From assembly GCA_945952315.1 (NCBI GenBank), contig CAMFIE010000017.1, positions 20,340-84,339 on the forward strand: a DNA stretch of 64,000 nt, written 5' to 3'. The DNA is from an uncultured Rhizobium sp. (GTDB taxonomy: Bacteria; Pseudomonadota; Alphaproteobacteria; Rhizobiales; Rhizobiaceae). Of the stretch, positions 26,687 through 37,000 are shown in pieces (position 1 is the first letter of the stretch; each line of letters opens with the position of its first letter). The position numbers and the translations under genes are program-made. The notes beneath the pieces were generated by a model. It did no database searches, was not told the origin of the DNA, and was given only the letters and a program-made list of their open reading frames with translations.

Positions 26687-27643
26687 TCAGTGTCCCGAAT
26701 TCCGCTTGCGCAGGCGCGGGTTGACAAGGATGCCAAGGATATCGGCGGCGGTGTTGAGAATGATGAAGGCGCTGGCGAAGACCAGACCGCAGGCCTGCAC
26801 GACCGGCAGGTCACGTTTGGTCACGCCGTCCACCATATATTGGCCCATGCCCGGATAGACGAAGACCACCTCGATGACGACCACACCGACGATCAGATAG
26901 GCAAGGTTGAGCGCGATGACGGCGATGATCGGTGCGGCTGCGTTCGGCAGCGCATGGCGCAGGATCACGCGGGCACGCGGCAGACCCTTCAGGAACGCCA
27001 TTTCGATATAGGGCTGGGACATGATCGCCAGAACCGAAGACCGGGTCATGCGCAGCATGTGGGCGGTCACCAGCAGCGTCAGTGTTACGGCGGGCAGGGC
27101 GGTCACGTAGAGCTTCGTGGACAGCGGCATATCGGGAAAAACCGTTGCCAGCGACGGGAACCAGCGATGCTTCACCGAGAAGAACAGGATCAGCACATAG
27201 GCAATGAAGAATTCCGGAACGGAAATCGCGGCGAGCGATACAATGTTGGCGACGCGGTCGATCCACTTGCCTTCGTTGATGGCTGCGAGAATACCGAGGC
27301 CGACGGAGAGCGGAACGGCGATCAGCGCTGCAAAGCCCGCAAGGAACATCGTGTTCTTGAAGCGCGGCGTGATGGTTTCGAGAATGTCGCGCTTGTTGGT
27401 CAGCGATACGCCGAGATCTCCACGGATCGCACCCCAGAACCACTCGAGATAACGCACATAGGCAGGACGGTCGAGGCCGAGTTCGAGACGGTAGGCCGCC
27501 AGCGTTTCAGGCGTCGCGCCCTGGCCGAGAACGGCACTCGCCACGTCGCCCGGAAGCATTTCGGTCGCGGCGAAGATCAGGATGCTGATGGCAAAGAGGG
27601 TCAATAAACCAAGGACGACCCTGGTTGTTAGCAAACGGAACAT
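26687..27643 (-). CDS. ABC importer permease (DppB-like)
   Basis: This 318-residue inner-membrane permease starts MFRLLTTRVVLGLLTLFAIS and has the DppB-type MLPGDVASAVLGQGATPE segment. The coupling loop is IEMAFLKGLPRARVILRHALPNAAAPI. About six membrane helices are visible. I chose ATG 27643; an in-frame TTG 21 bases upstream is less likely. A hairpin separates it from the highly expressed binding-protein gene. Confidence 0.9.
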   Translation of the reverse strand: MFRLLTTRVVLGLLTLFAISILIFAATEMLPGDVASAVLGQGATPETLAAYRLELGLDRPAYVRYLEWFWGAIRGDLGVSLTNKRDILETITPRFKNTMFLAGFAALIAVPLSVGLGILAAINEGKWIDRVANIVSLAAISVPEFFIAYVLILFFSVKHRWFPSLATVFPDMPLSTKLYVTALPAVTLTLLVTAHMLRMTRSSVLAIMSQPYIEMAFLKGLPRARVILRHALPNAAAPIIAVIALNLAYLIVGVVVIEVVFVYPGMGQYMVDGVTKRDLPVVQACGLVFASAFIILNTAADILGILVNPRLRKRNSGH

Positions 27644-27744
27644 GCAGTCGTCCCCAATTTTCAAAGAAGAGAGTGGACTGCGCCAACAGGCTTAACGCAC
27701 GCGATCATGGCGCAGCGGCACTTCACAATTCCACCGGTTGAAAG

Positions 27745-27768
27745 GCTCAGGCCGCAGGCGGCCTGAGC
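27745..27768 (-). terminator. Hairpin between binding-protein and permease genes
   Basis: GCTCAGGCC-GCAGGC-GGCCTGAGC has a strong 9-bp stem but only a short T-run on the coding (minus) strand. Such partial terminators often let the solute-binding protein be made in excess over its permeases. Confidence 0.7.
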
Positions 27769-27789
27769 TTTGCCCCGAAGGGCGTCTTA

Positions 27790-29385
27790 TCAGGCGAACC
27801 AGGCCTTTTCGGCCAGACGCTGGTCGGCGAGGTCGTAACGCGAATGCGGGGTTACGCCTGCAACCTTCGGCGAGTAGCCGTCGAGGTAGTCGGAGATCGC
27901 GAAGCAGATCATGCCGCCGTCGTCCGAGATCATTTCCTGAGCCTTGAAGTACAGCTCCTTGCGCTTGCCGTTGTCGAGTTCGACGCGTGCTTCGGAGATG
28001 ATCTTCTCGAATTCCTCGTTGCGCCAGTCGCTATCGTTCCAGTCCGACTTGAGACCGAATTCCTGCGAGAAGGTGGCGTCAGCCGACATGCGGCGGCCCC
28101 AGTAAACGGCGCAGAAGGGAACCTTCAGCCAGACGTTGTCCCAGTAACCGTCGCCGGAAACCTTGTTGACGGTCAGGTCGATGCCTGCCTTCTTCATGGA
28201 TTCCTGGTAGATCGAAGCGCAGTCCACGGCCGAGCTCCATGCACCTTCCGAGGTCTGCAGCTCGATCTTGCCGGAGATGCCGGCCTTCTTGAAGTAGAAG
28301 GCTGCCTTGTCCGGATCGTAGGTGCGCTGTGCCATTTCGGTGTTGTAGAAGGGGTTCAGCGCATCGAGCGTGTGGTCGTTGCCCGGTACGGCGTAACCGG
28401 AGTAAACCGACTTGATGATCTGCTCGCGGTCGATACCGTACTTCAGAGCGGTACGCAGGTCCTTGTTGGTGTAAGGATCCATCGTGACGCGCGATACGAA
28501 GCAGTAGCGGTTGCCGGTGCCCTTCGTCCGAACAACCTTCACGTTTTCGTCCTGCATCAGCAGGTCAACGGTACGGGCGTCGAGACGGTTGACAGCGTGC
28601 ACTTCGCCGGACTGCAGGGCAGCGGTACGGGCAGCGGCGTCCTGGATGTAGCGGATTTCGACGGTGTCGAAGTTGCCGCGGTTCGGCTTCCAGTAATCGC
28701 CACGGTTCTTGAGCACGATGCGAACGCCCGGCTCGAAGCTTTCCAGCGTATAGGCACCGGTACCGATCGGCTTTGCCCAGTCGGAGAAGTCCTTCGGAAC
28801 AACAACCAGGTGGTAGTCGGCCAGGATGACCGGGAAGTCGGCGTTACCGGCAGCGAGCTTCATCGAAATCTGGGTCGGCGAAACAGCCTTGATTTCGGTG
28901 ATCGGCTCGAGGATGCCCTTTGCCGGCGACTTGGTGTCTGCCGCACGGTGCAGGCCGATGGAGTAGATGATGTCGTCGGCGTCGAGTTCCTTGCCGTTCG
29001 AGAACTTGATGCCCTTGCGGACATTGAAGGTCCACTCGGCGGCACCCGGCTTTGCTTCCCAGCTCTCGAAGAGTTCCGGGGTCGGGTTGCCGGCATCGTC
29101 GAATTCGATCAGGCAGTTCATGAGCGCCAGCGAGGCTGCGATCATGATCGAGTCAGCGTAGGTGCGCGGGTCAAGGCTGTCGGAGGCAGAGCCGCCTTCC
29201 ATGCCGATAACCAGGTCGCCGCCCTTCTTCACGTCTTCTGCCTTGGCAGCCTTCGTGAACATGGAGCTTGCAACCGGAAGCGCGATGCCGAGAGCGGCGG
29301 CGAGCTGTACGAATTCGCGGCGGGTCAACTGCCCACGCGAAGCCATGTCCTCGGCAGCCTTCAGCTTGTGTTCAAATTCGGTCAT
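27790..29385 (-). CDS. ABC transporter solute-binding protein with Tat signal
   Basis: This 531-residue periplasmic binding protein of the DppA/OppA class (SBP family 5) carries a twin-arginine export signal. TRREFVQLAAALGIALPVASSMF leads to a cleavage site after AKAE. The mature part has the family pattern AASLALMNCLIEFDDAGNPTPELFESWEA and LRTALKYGIDREQI. Tat export implies folding before export, as in related rhizobial systems. The ligand is not clear: a peptide, opine or betaine-like compound. It heads the operon and has an unusually long upstream region. Confidence 0.88.
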   Translation of the reverse strand: MTEFEHKLKAAEDMASRGQLTRREFVQLAAALGIALPVASSMFTKAAKAEDVKKGGDLVIGMEGGSASDSLDPRTYADSIMIAASLALMNCLIEFDDAGNPTPELFESWEAKPGAAEWTFNVRKGIKFSNGKELDADDIIYSIGLHRAADTKSPAKGILEPITEIKAVSPTQISMKLAAGNADFPVILADYHLVVVPKDFSDWAKPIGTGAYTLESFEPGVRIVLKNRGDYWKPNRGNFDTVEIRYIQDAAARTAALQSGEVHAVNRLDARTVDLLMQDENVKVVRTKGTGNRYCFVSRVTMDPYTNKDLRTALKYGIDREQIIKSVYSGYAVPGNDHTLDALNPFYNTEMAQRTYDPDKAAFYFKKAGISGKIELQTSEGAWSSAVDCASIYQESMKKAGIDLTVNKVSGDGYWDNVWLKVPFCAVYWGRRMSADATFSQEFGLKSDWNDSDWRNEEFEKIISEARVELDNGKRKELYFKAQEMISDDGGMICFAISDYLDGYSPKVAGVTPHSRYDLADQRLAEKAWFA

Positions 29386-29899
29386 TAAAACGTTCTCCTT
29401 CTGGTGGTTGAATAATCGCCCTCAGCCACGGCGTGGGCGAATGCATGGTCCGGACGGGCCGGAAAACTGCAAAAGGTCAAATCGGGTGGATTTTATTGCG
29501 GCTCGGGCGCAGGAGGCGACCCGACCGGTTCCTGATGACATGCCAGTGGCAAAGCCTGACGTCCGTTCTGACACAATCCCGGCGGCAACCGCTCCAAGGC
29601 TTGGGTTCGAGGACAACGCATTCATACAGGTAGACCCCCCAGTCTGACTTTTTTCCGCTCCCGCCGTGCAGCCTGTCTTTGCGCAGGCTTTGCCCGAAAG
29701 GGACCGGATATCGAAAGGCCCTGGCCGAAAGTCGACCCTGACCCATCGGTAGCGCGGCTTGTTGTTTTGCGGGCAGTGGAACCCTGTCAGCTGCCACCCT
29801 TATCCAGCGCTTGAATGTTAGCCTAAGGGTTCCAGCGAAGAAATCAACTGTCTTCAGTGAGTTCGCGTCCATGCCCATTCGCGCGCACAAAAAAAATGC

Positions 29900-29921
29900 G
29901 TCGCATTTCATGGATTGCGAC
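29900..29921. promoter_or_regulatory. 22-bp palindromic operator candidate, site 2
   Basis: GTCGCATT, six bases, ATTGCGAC matches site 1 at 14381-14402 except for one base, with identical spacing. It lies 515 bases before the binding-protein start, so the ABC operon would have a long leader, or the site could serve another transcript. A second short inverted repeat overlaps its right edge. Confidence 0.6.
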
Positions 29922-30244
29922 TCAACTAGTAATTGAGTAAAAATATACAAAGCAACTTATGAGGAATATTTCTGTGCCCGGGACCAAAGGCTGGGGAAAA
30001 TTCATATGAGGATAAGACCTTTTGTATTCTGTTCGCGTCAAAAATCGGAGCGGCATTTTTTTCGACCTGATGACGATTTTTTTCAAAAAAGATTTCCTGT
30101 TACGCCTTGCTAACCATCCGGTAACGATGTGCAGCTAAAGCTTTTCCTACGGCATCAACAAGCGCCGTCGGCCCGGATCAGGTAGTGCGTACCGGGTTGC
30201 AAGCGGGTCTGGCAGCGTTTTTGCCGGACGCTGGTGTATATGGC

Positions 30245-30278
30245 AAACCGTGCATGTGGCGCAAGCCGTGCACGGTTT
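30245..30278. ncRNA. Strong hairpin with GNRA-capped inner stem
   Basis: AAACCGTGCA and TGCACGGTTT form a perfect 10-bp stem. The 14-base loop itself folds as GGC-GCAA-GCC with a GCAA tetraloop. It may end a small RNA or act on the divergent operon or cobQ leader. There is no direct evidence of transcription. Confidence 0.35.
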
Positions 30279-30448
30279 TCGCATTTCAAACCAGAGAGTT
30301 GCTCCCAAGTTGGGCAAATGCTCAAGAAGCGCAGTGACCCGTGTCTGGCGCGGTTTGAACAGTGATTTCAACTGATTCGCCCTATATCCATTGCCTCGTT
30401 CACGGTTCGCAACTACATCCAGAGCCGTTTTTCAGGAGGCAGATAGCG

Positions 30449-31906
30449 ATGGCGCGCAGCATCATGTTGCAGGGAACCGGCTCGGATGTCGGCAAGACGG
30501 TGCTGGTCGCGGGCCTGTGTCGCATCGCCGCCAATCGCGGACTGAAGGTTCGCCCGTTCAAGCCGCAGAACATGTCCAACAATGCCGCGGTTTCCGATGA
30601 CGGCGGCGAGATTGGCCGGGCGCAATGGCTGCAGTCCTGGGCCTCCCGCACGCCGTCTTCGGTTCACATGAACCCGGTTCTGCTCAAGCCGCAATCGGAA
30701 ACCGGCAGCCAGATCATCCTGCAGGGCAAGGTCTGGGGGCAGGCGAAGGGCCGCGATTACCAGCGCCTCAAGCCGCAGCTGATGGATGCCGTGCTGGACA
30801 GCTACGCGCGTCTTTCCGCCGAGGCCGATATCGTGATCGTGGAAGGGGCGGGGTCGCCTGCAGAAATCAATCTGCGCGCGGGCGATATCGCCAATATGGG
30901 CTTTGCGACGCGGGCGGATGTGCCTGTGGTTCTGGTGGGCGATATCGACCGGGGCGGGGTGATCGCCTCTCTGGTCGGCACCCATGCAATCCTGCCGCCC
31001 GAGGACCGGGCGATGATCAAGGGCTATCTCATCAACAAGTTCCGGGGCGATGTGACGCTTTTCGATGATGGCCTGAAGGCGATCCATGGCTTCACGGGCT
31101 GGCCCTGTTTCGGTGTCGTGCCCTGGCTGAAGGCTGCGGCCCGTCTGCCCGCGGAAGATTCCGTCGTGCTCGAAAGGCTGGCGCGGCCGGAAGGCCGGGC
31201 GCTCAAGGTTGCCGTGCCGATGCTGTCGCGGATCGCCAATTTCGACGATCTCGATCCGCTGAAGGCCGAGCCGGAAGTGGATCTTGTCTATGTAAAGCCG
31301 GGCGAACGAATGCCCGCCGATGCGGGGCTGGTGGTCATTCCCGGTTCGAAGTCCACGATCGGTGACCTGATGGACCTTACGGCCCAGGGCTGGGATCGCG
31401 ACATCCGTCTGCATGTGAAGCGCGGTGGCCGTGTGATCGGCATCTGCGGCGGCTATCAAATGTTGGGAAAACGGGTGCGCGATCCGCTCGGGATCGAAGG
31501 CGGCGTGACCGAGACGGAGGGCCTCGGTCTGCTCGACGTCGAAACGGAGATGGCGCCGGAAAAGACCGTGCGGAATTCGCAAGCCTGGTCGCTGGAGCAT
31601 GATGTGCCGCTTTCCGGCTACGAAATCCATCTGGGTGTGACAGATGGCGCCGATTGCGCCCGTCCGCCGGTCCGGATTGGCAATCGAGCCGATGGCGCGC
31701 TGTCTCCGGACGGAAGGGTGATGGGCACTTATCTGCATGGCCTGTTCGGCAATGATGCCTATCGGCGCGCGCTGCTCTCCACCTTCGGTATCGAAGGGGA
31801 TCGCCTTTCCTATCGGGAAGGGGTCGACCGCGCATTGGACGAACTGGCCGCGGAACTGGAAAGCCTGCTCGACAAGCGCTGGCTCGATGATCTTCTGGCC
31901 GTCTGA
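30449..31906 (+). CDS. cobQ: Cobyric acid synthase
   Basis: This is a 485-residue enzyme that amidates four carboxyl groups of adenosylcobyrinate a,c-diamide with glutamine and ATP. The N-terminal dethiobiotin-synthetase-like domain has [17 protein letters not shown] and [15 protein letters not shown]. The C-terminal glutamine amidotransferase domain has the nucleophile in [10 protein letters not shown] and the His region [11 protein letters not shown]. The ATG at 30449 follows a clear CAGGAGG. The upstream frame back to 30362 is not needed. Confidence 0.95.
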   Translation: MARSIMLQGTGSDVGKTVLVAGLCRIAANRGLKVRPFKPQNMSNNAAVSDDGGEIGRAQWLQSWASRTPSSVHMNPVLLKPQSETGSQIILQGKVWGQAKGRDYQRLKPQLMDAVLDSYARLSAEADIVIVEGAGSPAEINLRAGDIANMGFATRADVPVVLVGDIDRGGVIASLVGTHAILPPEDRAMIKGYLINKFRGDVTLFDDGLKAIHGFTGWPCFGVVPWLKAAARLPAEDSVVLERLARPEGRALKVAVPMLSRIANFDDLDPLKAEPEVDLVYVKPGERMPADAGLVVIPGSKSTIGDLMDLTAQGWDRDIRLHVKRGGRVIGICGGYQMLGKRVRDPLGIEGGVTETEGLGLLDVETEMAPEKTVRNSQAWSLEHDVPLSGYEIHLGVTDGADCARPPVRIGNRADGALSPDGRVMGTYLHGLFGNDAYRRALLSTFGIEGDRLSYREGVDRALDELAAELESLLDKRWLDDLLAV

Positions 31907-31994
31907 GCCTTCGTCGCAATTGCTTTCTGCGACATTGAAGGCCGTTGCCGGTCATTGACTTGGCTGCGGTGCGCCCTTAGAAAACGTCAAGATA

Positions 31995-32400
31995 CGGATG
32001 GTTTCCGATGTCACCAAGCGGCATCGGAAAGCGATAGGGAATGCGAAGGGTGGACCCAATCCGGGCGCCTTGATCGCAGCCGACCCCGCGACTGTAGAGC
32101 GGCGAGGGGTCTTCATTGACTTTCGTGATGGCCGATATGGACGGCGGGCGGGGTGCCTGCGGATATCGACCGGAGACGGAAGGCAAAAAGCCACTGGAGT
32201 GGCGCGGAATACAGCCGGGGTGGGACGCCTCTTTTTCTACGAATCGTCCGCCTCATTCCGCGCGATCTGCTCCGGGAAGGTGAGAAGGCCCTGATGGCAC
32301 ATTGATCGTGTGCCGGAAACCGCGAGCCAGGAGACCTGCCACCCGTGCCGGGCGAAAAGCCCAACCGAAGGGGACGGCGTCCCCGCTGCCAGCACGGAGG
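31995..32400 (+). promoter_or_regulatory. Cobalamin riboswitch (enlarged)
   Basis: Conserved pieces of the adenosylcobalamin riboswitch are in order: AGGGAATGCGAAGGGTGGAC (from 32035), GCCGACCCCGCGACTGTAGA (from 32078), the B12-box-like AAAGCCACTGGAGTGG (from 32188), GGGAAGGTGAGAAGGC (from 32272) and GAGCCAGGAGACCTGCC (from 32327). The gap between the B12 box and GGGAAGG is about 70 bases, longer than usual. It lies before cobU-cobW-cobN-cobO and ends in a terminator at 32429-32458, so bound cobalamin should shut off the operon. Confidence 0.85.
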
Positions 32401-32428
32401 TTGTTATGGCAAGATCGCAGCCGAAACC

Positions 32429-32458
32429 GGCTTTTCGCCGGTGGGCGAAGCCTTTTTT
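32429..32458 (+). terminator. Riboswitch-controlled intrinsic terminator
   Basis: GGCTTTTCGCC pairs with GGCGAAGCC, with a small bulge, followed by six T. It lies between the riboswitch and the cobU ATG at 32476, the expected expression platform. Confidence 0.75.
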
Positions 32459-32475
32459 ATGGGGAGTGGTCTGCC

Positions 32476-33000
32476 ATGACCGCTCATGATCACGGCGCCG
32501 TGCTCGTGCTGGGTGGCGCGCGCTCGGGCAAATCCCGTTTTGCTGAAAACTATGTGCTGGGCACGGGTCAGGGGCGTCACTATGTGGCGACGGGCCGCGC
32601 CTGGGACGAGGAAATGCAGGCACGCATCGCCAAGCATCGCGAAGATCGCGGCCCCGGCTGGAACACCATAGAAGAGCCGCTGGATCTCACTTTTGCCCTG
32701 AAGACGCTGGATCGTCCGGGCGAGGTGGTGCTGGTCGATTGCCTGACGCTCTGGGTCACCAACCTGATGCTCGAGGGCCGGGACCTTGCCTCCGAATTCC
32801 GCATGCTGGCGCAATTCGTGGCGCAGGCGAAGGCCCGCATCGTTTTTGTCTCCAATGAAGTCGGTCTGGGTATCGTGCCGGAAAACAGGATGGCGCGGGA
32901 TTTCCGCGACCACGCGGGCCGCCTGCACCAGCTGATCGCCGAAGTGGCGCGCGAAGTCTATTTTATCGCGGCAGGCCTGCCGCTGAAGATGAAGGGTTGA
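32476..33000 (+). CDS. cobU: Adenosylcobinamide kinase / adenosylcobinamide-phosphate guanylyltransferase
   Basis: This 174-residue bifunctional enzyme (CobU, called CobP in aerobes) phosphorylates and then activates cobinamide with GTP. The P-loop is [15 protein letters not shown], followed by [24 protein letters not shown] and [12 protein letters not shown], then [22 protein letters not shown] near the end. The ATG at 32476 lies 17 bases after the terminator. It is the first gene under the cobalamin riboswitch and is followed by cobW after 4 bases. Confidence 0.95.
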   Translation: MTAHDHGAVLVLGGARSGKSRFAENYVLGTGQGRHYVATGRAWDEEMQARIAKHREDRGPGWNTIEEPLDLTFALKTLDRPGEVVLVDCLTLWVTNLMLEGRDLASEFRMLAQFVAQAKARIVFVSNEVGLGIVPENRMARDFRDHAGRLHQLIAEVAREVYFIAAGLPLKMKG

Positions 33001-33004
33001 ACCC

Positions 33005-34078
33005 ATGTTCAAGGAAAAGATCCCCGCAACCGTGATCACCGGCTTTCTCGGCGCGGGCAAGACGACGATGATCCGCAACCTGCTTTCCGATACCGGTGGC
33101 AAGAAAATCGCCCTGATCATCAACGAATTCGGTGATCTCGGCGTCGATGGCGAGGTGCTGAAGGGGTGCGGCGCGGAAAACTGCACCGAAGACGACATTA
33201 TCGAACTCACCAATGGCTGCATCTGCTGCACGGTGGCCGATGATTTCGTGCCGACCATGATGAAGCTTCTGGAGCGCGAAAGCCGCCCGGACCATATCGT
33301 GATCGAAACCTCCGGCCTTGCCCTGCCGCAGCCGCTGGTCGCCGCCTTCAACTGGCCGGAAATCCGCACGCAGGTGACGGTGGATGGCGTCGTGACCGTG
33401 GTGGACAGCGCTGCCGTTGCCGCAGGCCGTTTCGCCGACGACCATGACAAGGTCGATGCCATGCGCGCCGAGGATGAGGGGCTTGATCATGAAAGCCCGC
33501 TGGAAGAGCTGTTCGAGGATCAGCTTACCTGCGCCGATCTGATCGTGCTGAACAAGACGGACCTTCTCGATGCGGCTGGCCTTGCCACCGTGCGCAGCGA
33601 AGTGACTTCCCGCATTGCCCGCAAGCCCGCGATGATCGAGGCGAAGAACGGTTCGGTTCCGGCCTCCGTCCTGCTCGGTCTCGGCATCGGCACGGAAGCA
33701 GACATCGAAAACCGCAAGTCGCATCATGAACTTGAGCACGAAGCCCTGCATGAAGACGGCGTCGAGCACCATCACGACCACGATCATGACGAATTCGAAA
33801 GCTTCGTGGCCGAGCTTGGCCCGGTTGCCGATCCTGCAACCTTCATCGAAAAGCTGAAGGGCGTGATCGCCGCGCATGACATTCTGCGCCTCAAGGGCTT
33901 TGCCGATGTGCCCGGCAAGCCGATGCGTCTGGTCATTCAGGCGGTCGGAAGCCGGATCGATCACTATTTCGACCGCGCCTGGGCACCGGGTGAAACCCGC
34001 GCCACGCGCCTCGTCGTCATCGGTCTGCATGACGAGATGGATGATATGGCCGTGCTTTCGGCTCTGAAGGCGCTCTGA
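33005..34078 (+). CDS. cobW: Cobalamin biosynthesis GTPase CobW
   Basis: This is a 357-residue G3E-family P-loop GTPase linked to cobalt supply or chelation for CobN. It shows TGFLGAGKTTMIRNLL (Walker A), IINEFGDLGVD, the metal-binding GCICCT, ETSGLALP and the NKTD guanine motif. A His-rich stretch (EDGVEHHHDHDHDEF) lies near residue 250 and may bind metal. It is followed four bases later by cobN, in the conserved cobW-cobN order of alphaproteobacteria. Confidence 0.95.
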   Translation: MFKEKIPATVITGFLGAGKTTMIRNLLSDTGGKKIALIINEFGDLGVDGEVLKGCGAENCTEDDIIELTNGCICCTVADDFVPTMMKLLERESRPDHIVIETSGLALPQPLVAAFNWPEIRTQVTVDGVVTVVDSAAVAAGRFADDHDKVDAMRAEDEGLDHESPLEELFEDQLTCADLIVLNKTDLLDAAGLATVRSEVTSRIARKPAMIEAKNGSVPASVLLGLGIGTEADIENRKSHHELEHEALHEDGVEHHHDHDHDEFESFVAELGPVADPATFIEKLKGVIAAHDILRLKGFADVPGKPMRLVIQAVGSRIDHYFDRAWAPGETRATRLVVIGLHDEMDDMAVLSALKAL

Positions 34079-34082
34079 TCCC

Positions 34083-37000
34083 ATGCATCTGCTGCTTGCC
34101 CAGAAGGGAACGATTTCCGACGGTGACGAGGCCATCGATCTTGGCCAGTCGCCGGGCGATATCCTGTTTCTTTCGGCAGCCGATACGGAACTGGCCGCAG
34201 TCGCGACCGCGCAGCGGCAGTTGCAGACCGGCTACAGCCTGCGCGTCGCCAGCCTGATTTCGCTGAAGCATCCGATGTCGGTCGATACCTATGTGGAACG
34301 GACCGCACGCCATGCGAAGATCATCATCGTGCGGCCGCTGGGTGGGGCGAGCTATTTCCAGTATGCGTTGGAGGCGCTGCATGCGGCGGCGAACCGGCAT
34401 GGCGCGAAGATCGCCGTTATTCCAGGAGATTCAAAACCTGATCCGGGCCTCGTGCCCTATTCGAATATCGGCGTCGATGATCTGAATGCGCTCTGGACCT
34501 ACCTGATCGAGGGCGGCGACGACAACACGCGGTCCTTCCTCACCTATGCCGCCGCGATGCTCTCCGGTGCGGAAAAGCCCGGGCCTGCCGTACCGCTTGC
34601 GAAGGCTGGCATCTGGTGGCCGGGTGAAGGCGTGATCAAGCCCTCACGCTGGCTGGAAAAGGTCGGCCCCAGTCAGGAAGCGAAGGGCACGGTCGCGATT
34701 TCCTTCTACCGTGCGCTGGTGCAGAGCGGCGAAACAAAGCCGGTCGAGGCAATGATCGAGGCGCTGGCGGCGGAAGGGCTGCGCGCGCTTCCGGTCTTTG
34801 CCTATTCGCTCAAGGATTCCGATTGCATCGGCACGCTCACCAGCATCTTCCGCAAGGGCCAGCCGGAAGTGGTGATCAATGCCACCGCCTTTGCCGTGTC
34901 CGCCCCCGGCGCGAACCGCAAGCCGACCGTGCTGGAATCGCAGGGCTCGGTGGTGCTGCAGGCGATCTTTTCCGCCTCGTCGAAAGAGGCGTGGGAGAGT
35001 TCCGCGCAAGGGCTTTCCGCCCGCGATCTCGGCATGAATGTATCGCTGCCGGAAGTGGATGGCCGCGTGCTTTCCCGCGCCGTCTCCTTCAAGGCCGCCA
35101 AGCGTTACGATGATCTGGTCGAGGCCAATATCGTGTCTTCCGAGCCGCATGCAGGCCGCATGGCCTATGTGGCAAGGCTTGCCGCCAACTGGGCGCGGCT
35201 TCGCCGTCTTGCCGCCCGGGAGCGCAAGGTGGCGATCATCATGGCCAATTATCCCAACCGGGACGGACGGCTTGGCAATGGCGTGGGTCTCGATACGCCT
35301 GCTGGCACGGTGGAAGTGCTGAATGCGATGCGCGCCGCCGGTTACGATGTTTCAGGATATCCGGAGAATGGCGATGCGCTGATCGACTATCTCATGCAGG
35401 GGCCGACAAACGGGGTTCCGGCGGGGGCTGTTTTTCAAGCGAATGTGCGAGCCGCCCCCTCATCCGGTCCTTCGGACCACCTTCTCCCCGCTGGGGAGAA
35501 GAGGGAGCAGGGCGCTGGCGTTTCGGCCTCCTCTCCCCGGCGGGGAGAGGGTCCGGCAGGGGGTGAGGGGGCCACGCGCACATCCGGTCGGCTCATCCGC
35601 GAAACCCTTTCGCTGAGTCACTACAAGGACTTCCTCGCAACTCTTCCGGTTCAGATTCAGGATGAAGTCACGGCCCGCTGGGGTGATCCGGAGAAGGACC
35701 CTTTCTTCATCGATGGCGTCTTTGCCCTGCCGCTCGCGCGCTTCGGCAAGGTGATGCTCGGCATCCAGCCCGCGCGCGGTTACAATATCGATCCGAAGGA
35801 AACCTATCATTCGCCGGACCTCGTGCCGCCCCATGGCTATCTGGCCTTCTATGCTTTCTTGCGGCGCGAATTCGGTGCCGATGCCATCATCCACATGGGC
35901 AAGCATGGCAATATGGAATGGCTGCCGGGCAAGTCGCTGGCGCTGTCGGAGACCTGCTATCCGGAAGCCGTCTTCGGCCCGACGCCGCATCTCTATCCCT
36001 TCATCGTCAATGATCCGGGCGAGGGCACACAGGCCAAGCGCCGCGCTGCCGCCGTCATCATCGGCCATCTCACTCCGCCGCTGACGCGGGCGGAAAGCTA
36101 TGGCCCGCTGAAGGATCTCGAAGCGCTGGTGGATGAGTATTACGAAGCTTCCGGCGGTGATCCGCGCCGCATTCGCCTGCTGCGCAAGCAGATCCTTGAC
36201 CTCGTCAATGATATCGGCCTCGACAAGGATGCCGGCATCGAAAAGGGCGAGGCGGAGGACAGCGCGCTGATGAAGCTCGACGCCTATCTCTGCGACCTCA
36301 AGGAAATGCAGATCCGCGATGGCCTCCACATTTTCGGCGTCTCGCCGTCGGGCCGCATGCTGACCGATCTCGTGGTCGCGCTCGCCCGCGTGCCGCGTGG
36401 TCTGGGCGAGGGCCGGGATCAAAGCCTGCATCGGGCGATTGCGGCTGATCTTTTGCTTGACGCCCCCTCATCCGACCCTTCGGGCCACCTTCTCCCCGCT
36501 GGGGAGAAGAGGGAGCCAGCAGCTTTCCTCTCGGCCCCCTCTCCCCTGCGGGGAGAGGGTCCGGCAGGGGGTGAGGGGACCAAGGATACCATACGTCCCT
36601 TCGATCCGCTCGATTGCACCATGTCCGCGCCCTGGAACGGCCCGCGCCCGGACATCCTGCAGACGCTCACAGATGCGCCCTGGCGCACGGCGGGCGATAC
36701 GGTGGAGCGGATCGAGCTTCTGGCGGCCTGCCTTGTGGCAGGAGAGTTGCCTATTCCTGCCAATTGGCAGGAGACGGCACTGGTCATGGAGGAAATCCGC
36801 GAACGGTTGATGCCGTCGGTTCTGGCCTCCGGGCAGGCGGAAATCGAGGGTCTTCTTTCCGGGCTCGACGGGCGTTTCGTACCGCCGGGCTCTTCCGGAG
36901 CGCCGACCCGAGGTCGCCCGGATGTGCTGCCGACCGGCCGAAATTTCTACTCCGTCGACAGTCGCGCGGTGCCGACGCCCGCCGCCTATGAACTTGGACG

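Larger units (their letters stand above)
29386..30448. other. Long intergenic region between the ABC operon and cobQ
   Basis: This 1.06-kb stretch has no ORF I would accept. It contains the 22-bp operator candidate at 29900-29921, the inverted repeat ACTCAA-N7-TTGAGT at 29920-29938, and poly-A/T runs around 29888 and 30056. A 10-bp hairpin with an inner GGC-GCAA-GCC loop lies at 30245-30278. The promoter of the divergent ABC operon and that of cobQ must lie here. An unannotated small RNA is possible. Confidence 0.6.

Noticed and set aside
29477..29950. 157-codon minus-strand ORF upstream of the ABC binding protein
   Set aside because: Composition is not coding-like, there is no ribosome site, and it runs through the operator palindrome.
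31995..32400. Two tandem cobalamin riboswitches
   Set aside because: Only one GCCGACCCCGCGACTGTA core exists; the later GAGCCAGGAGACCTGCC belongs to the same aptamer.
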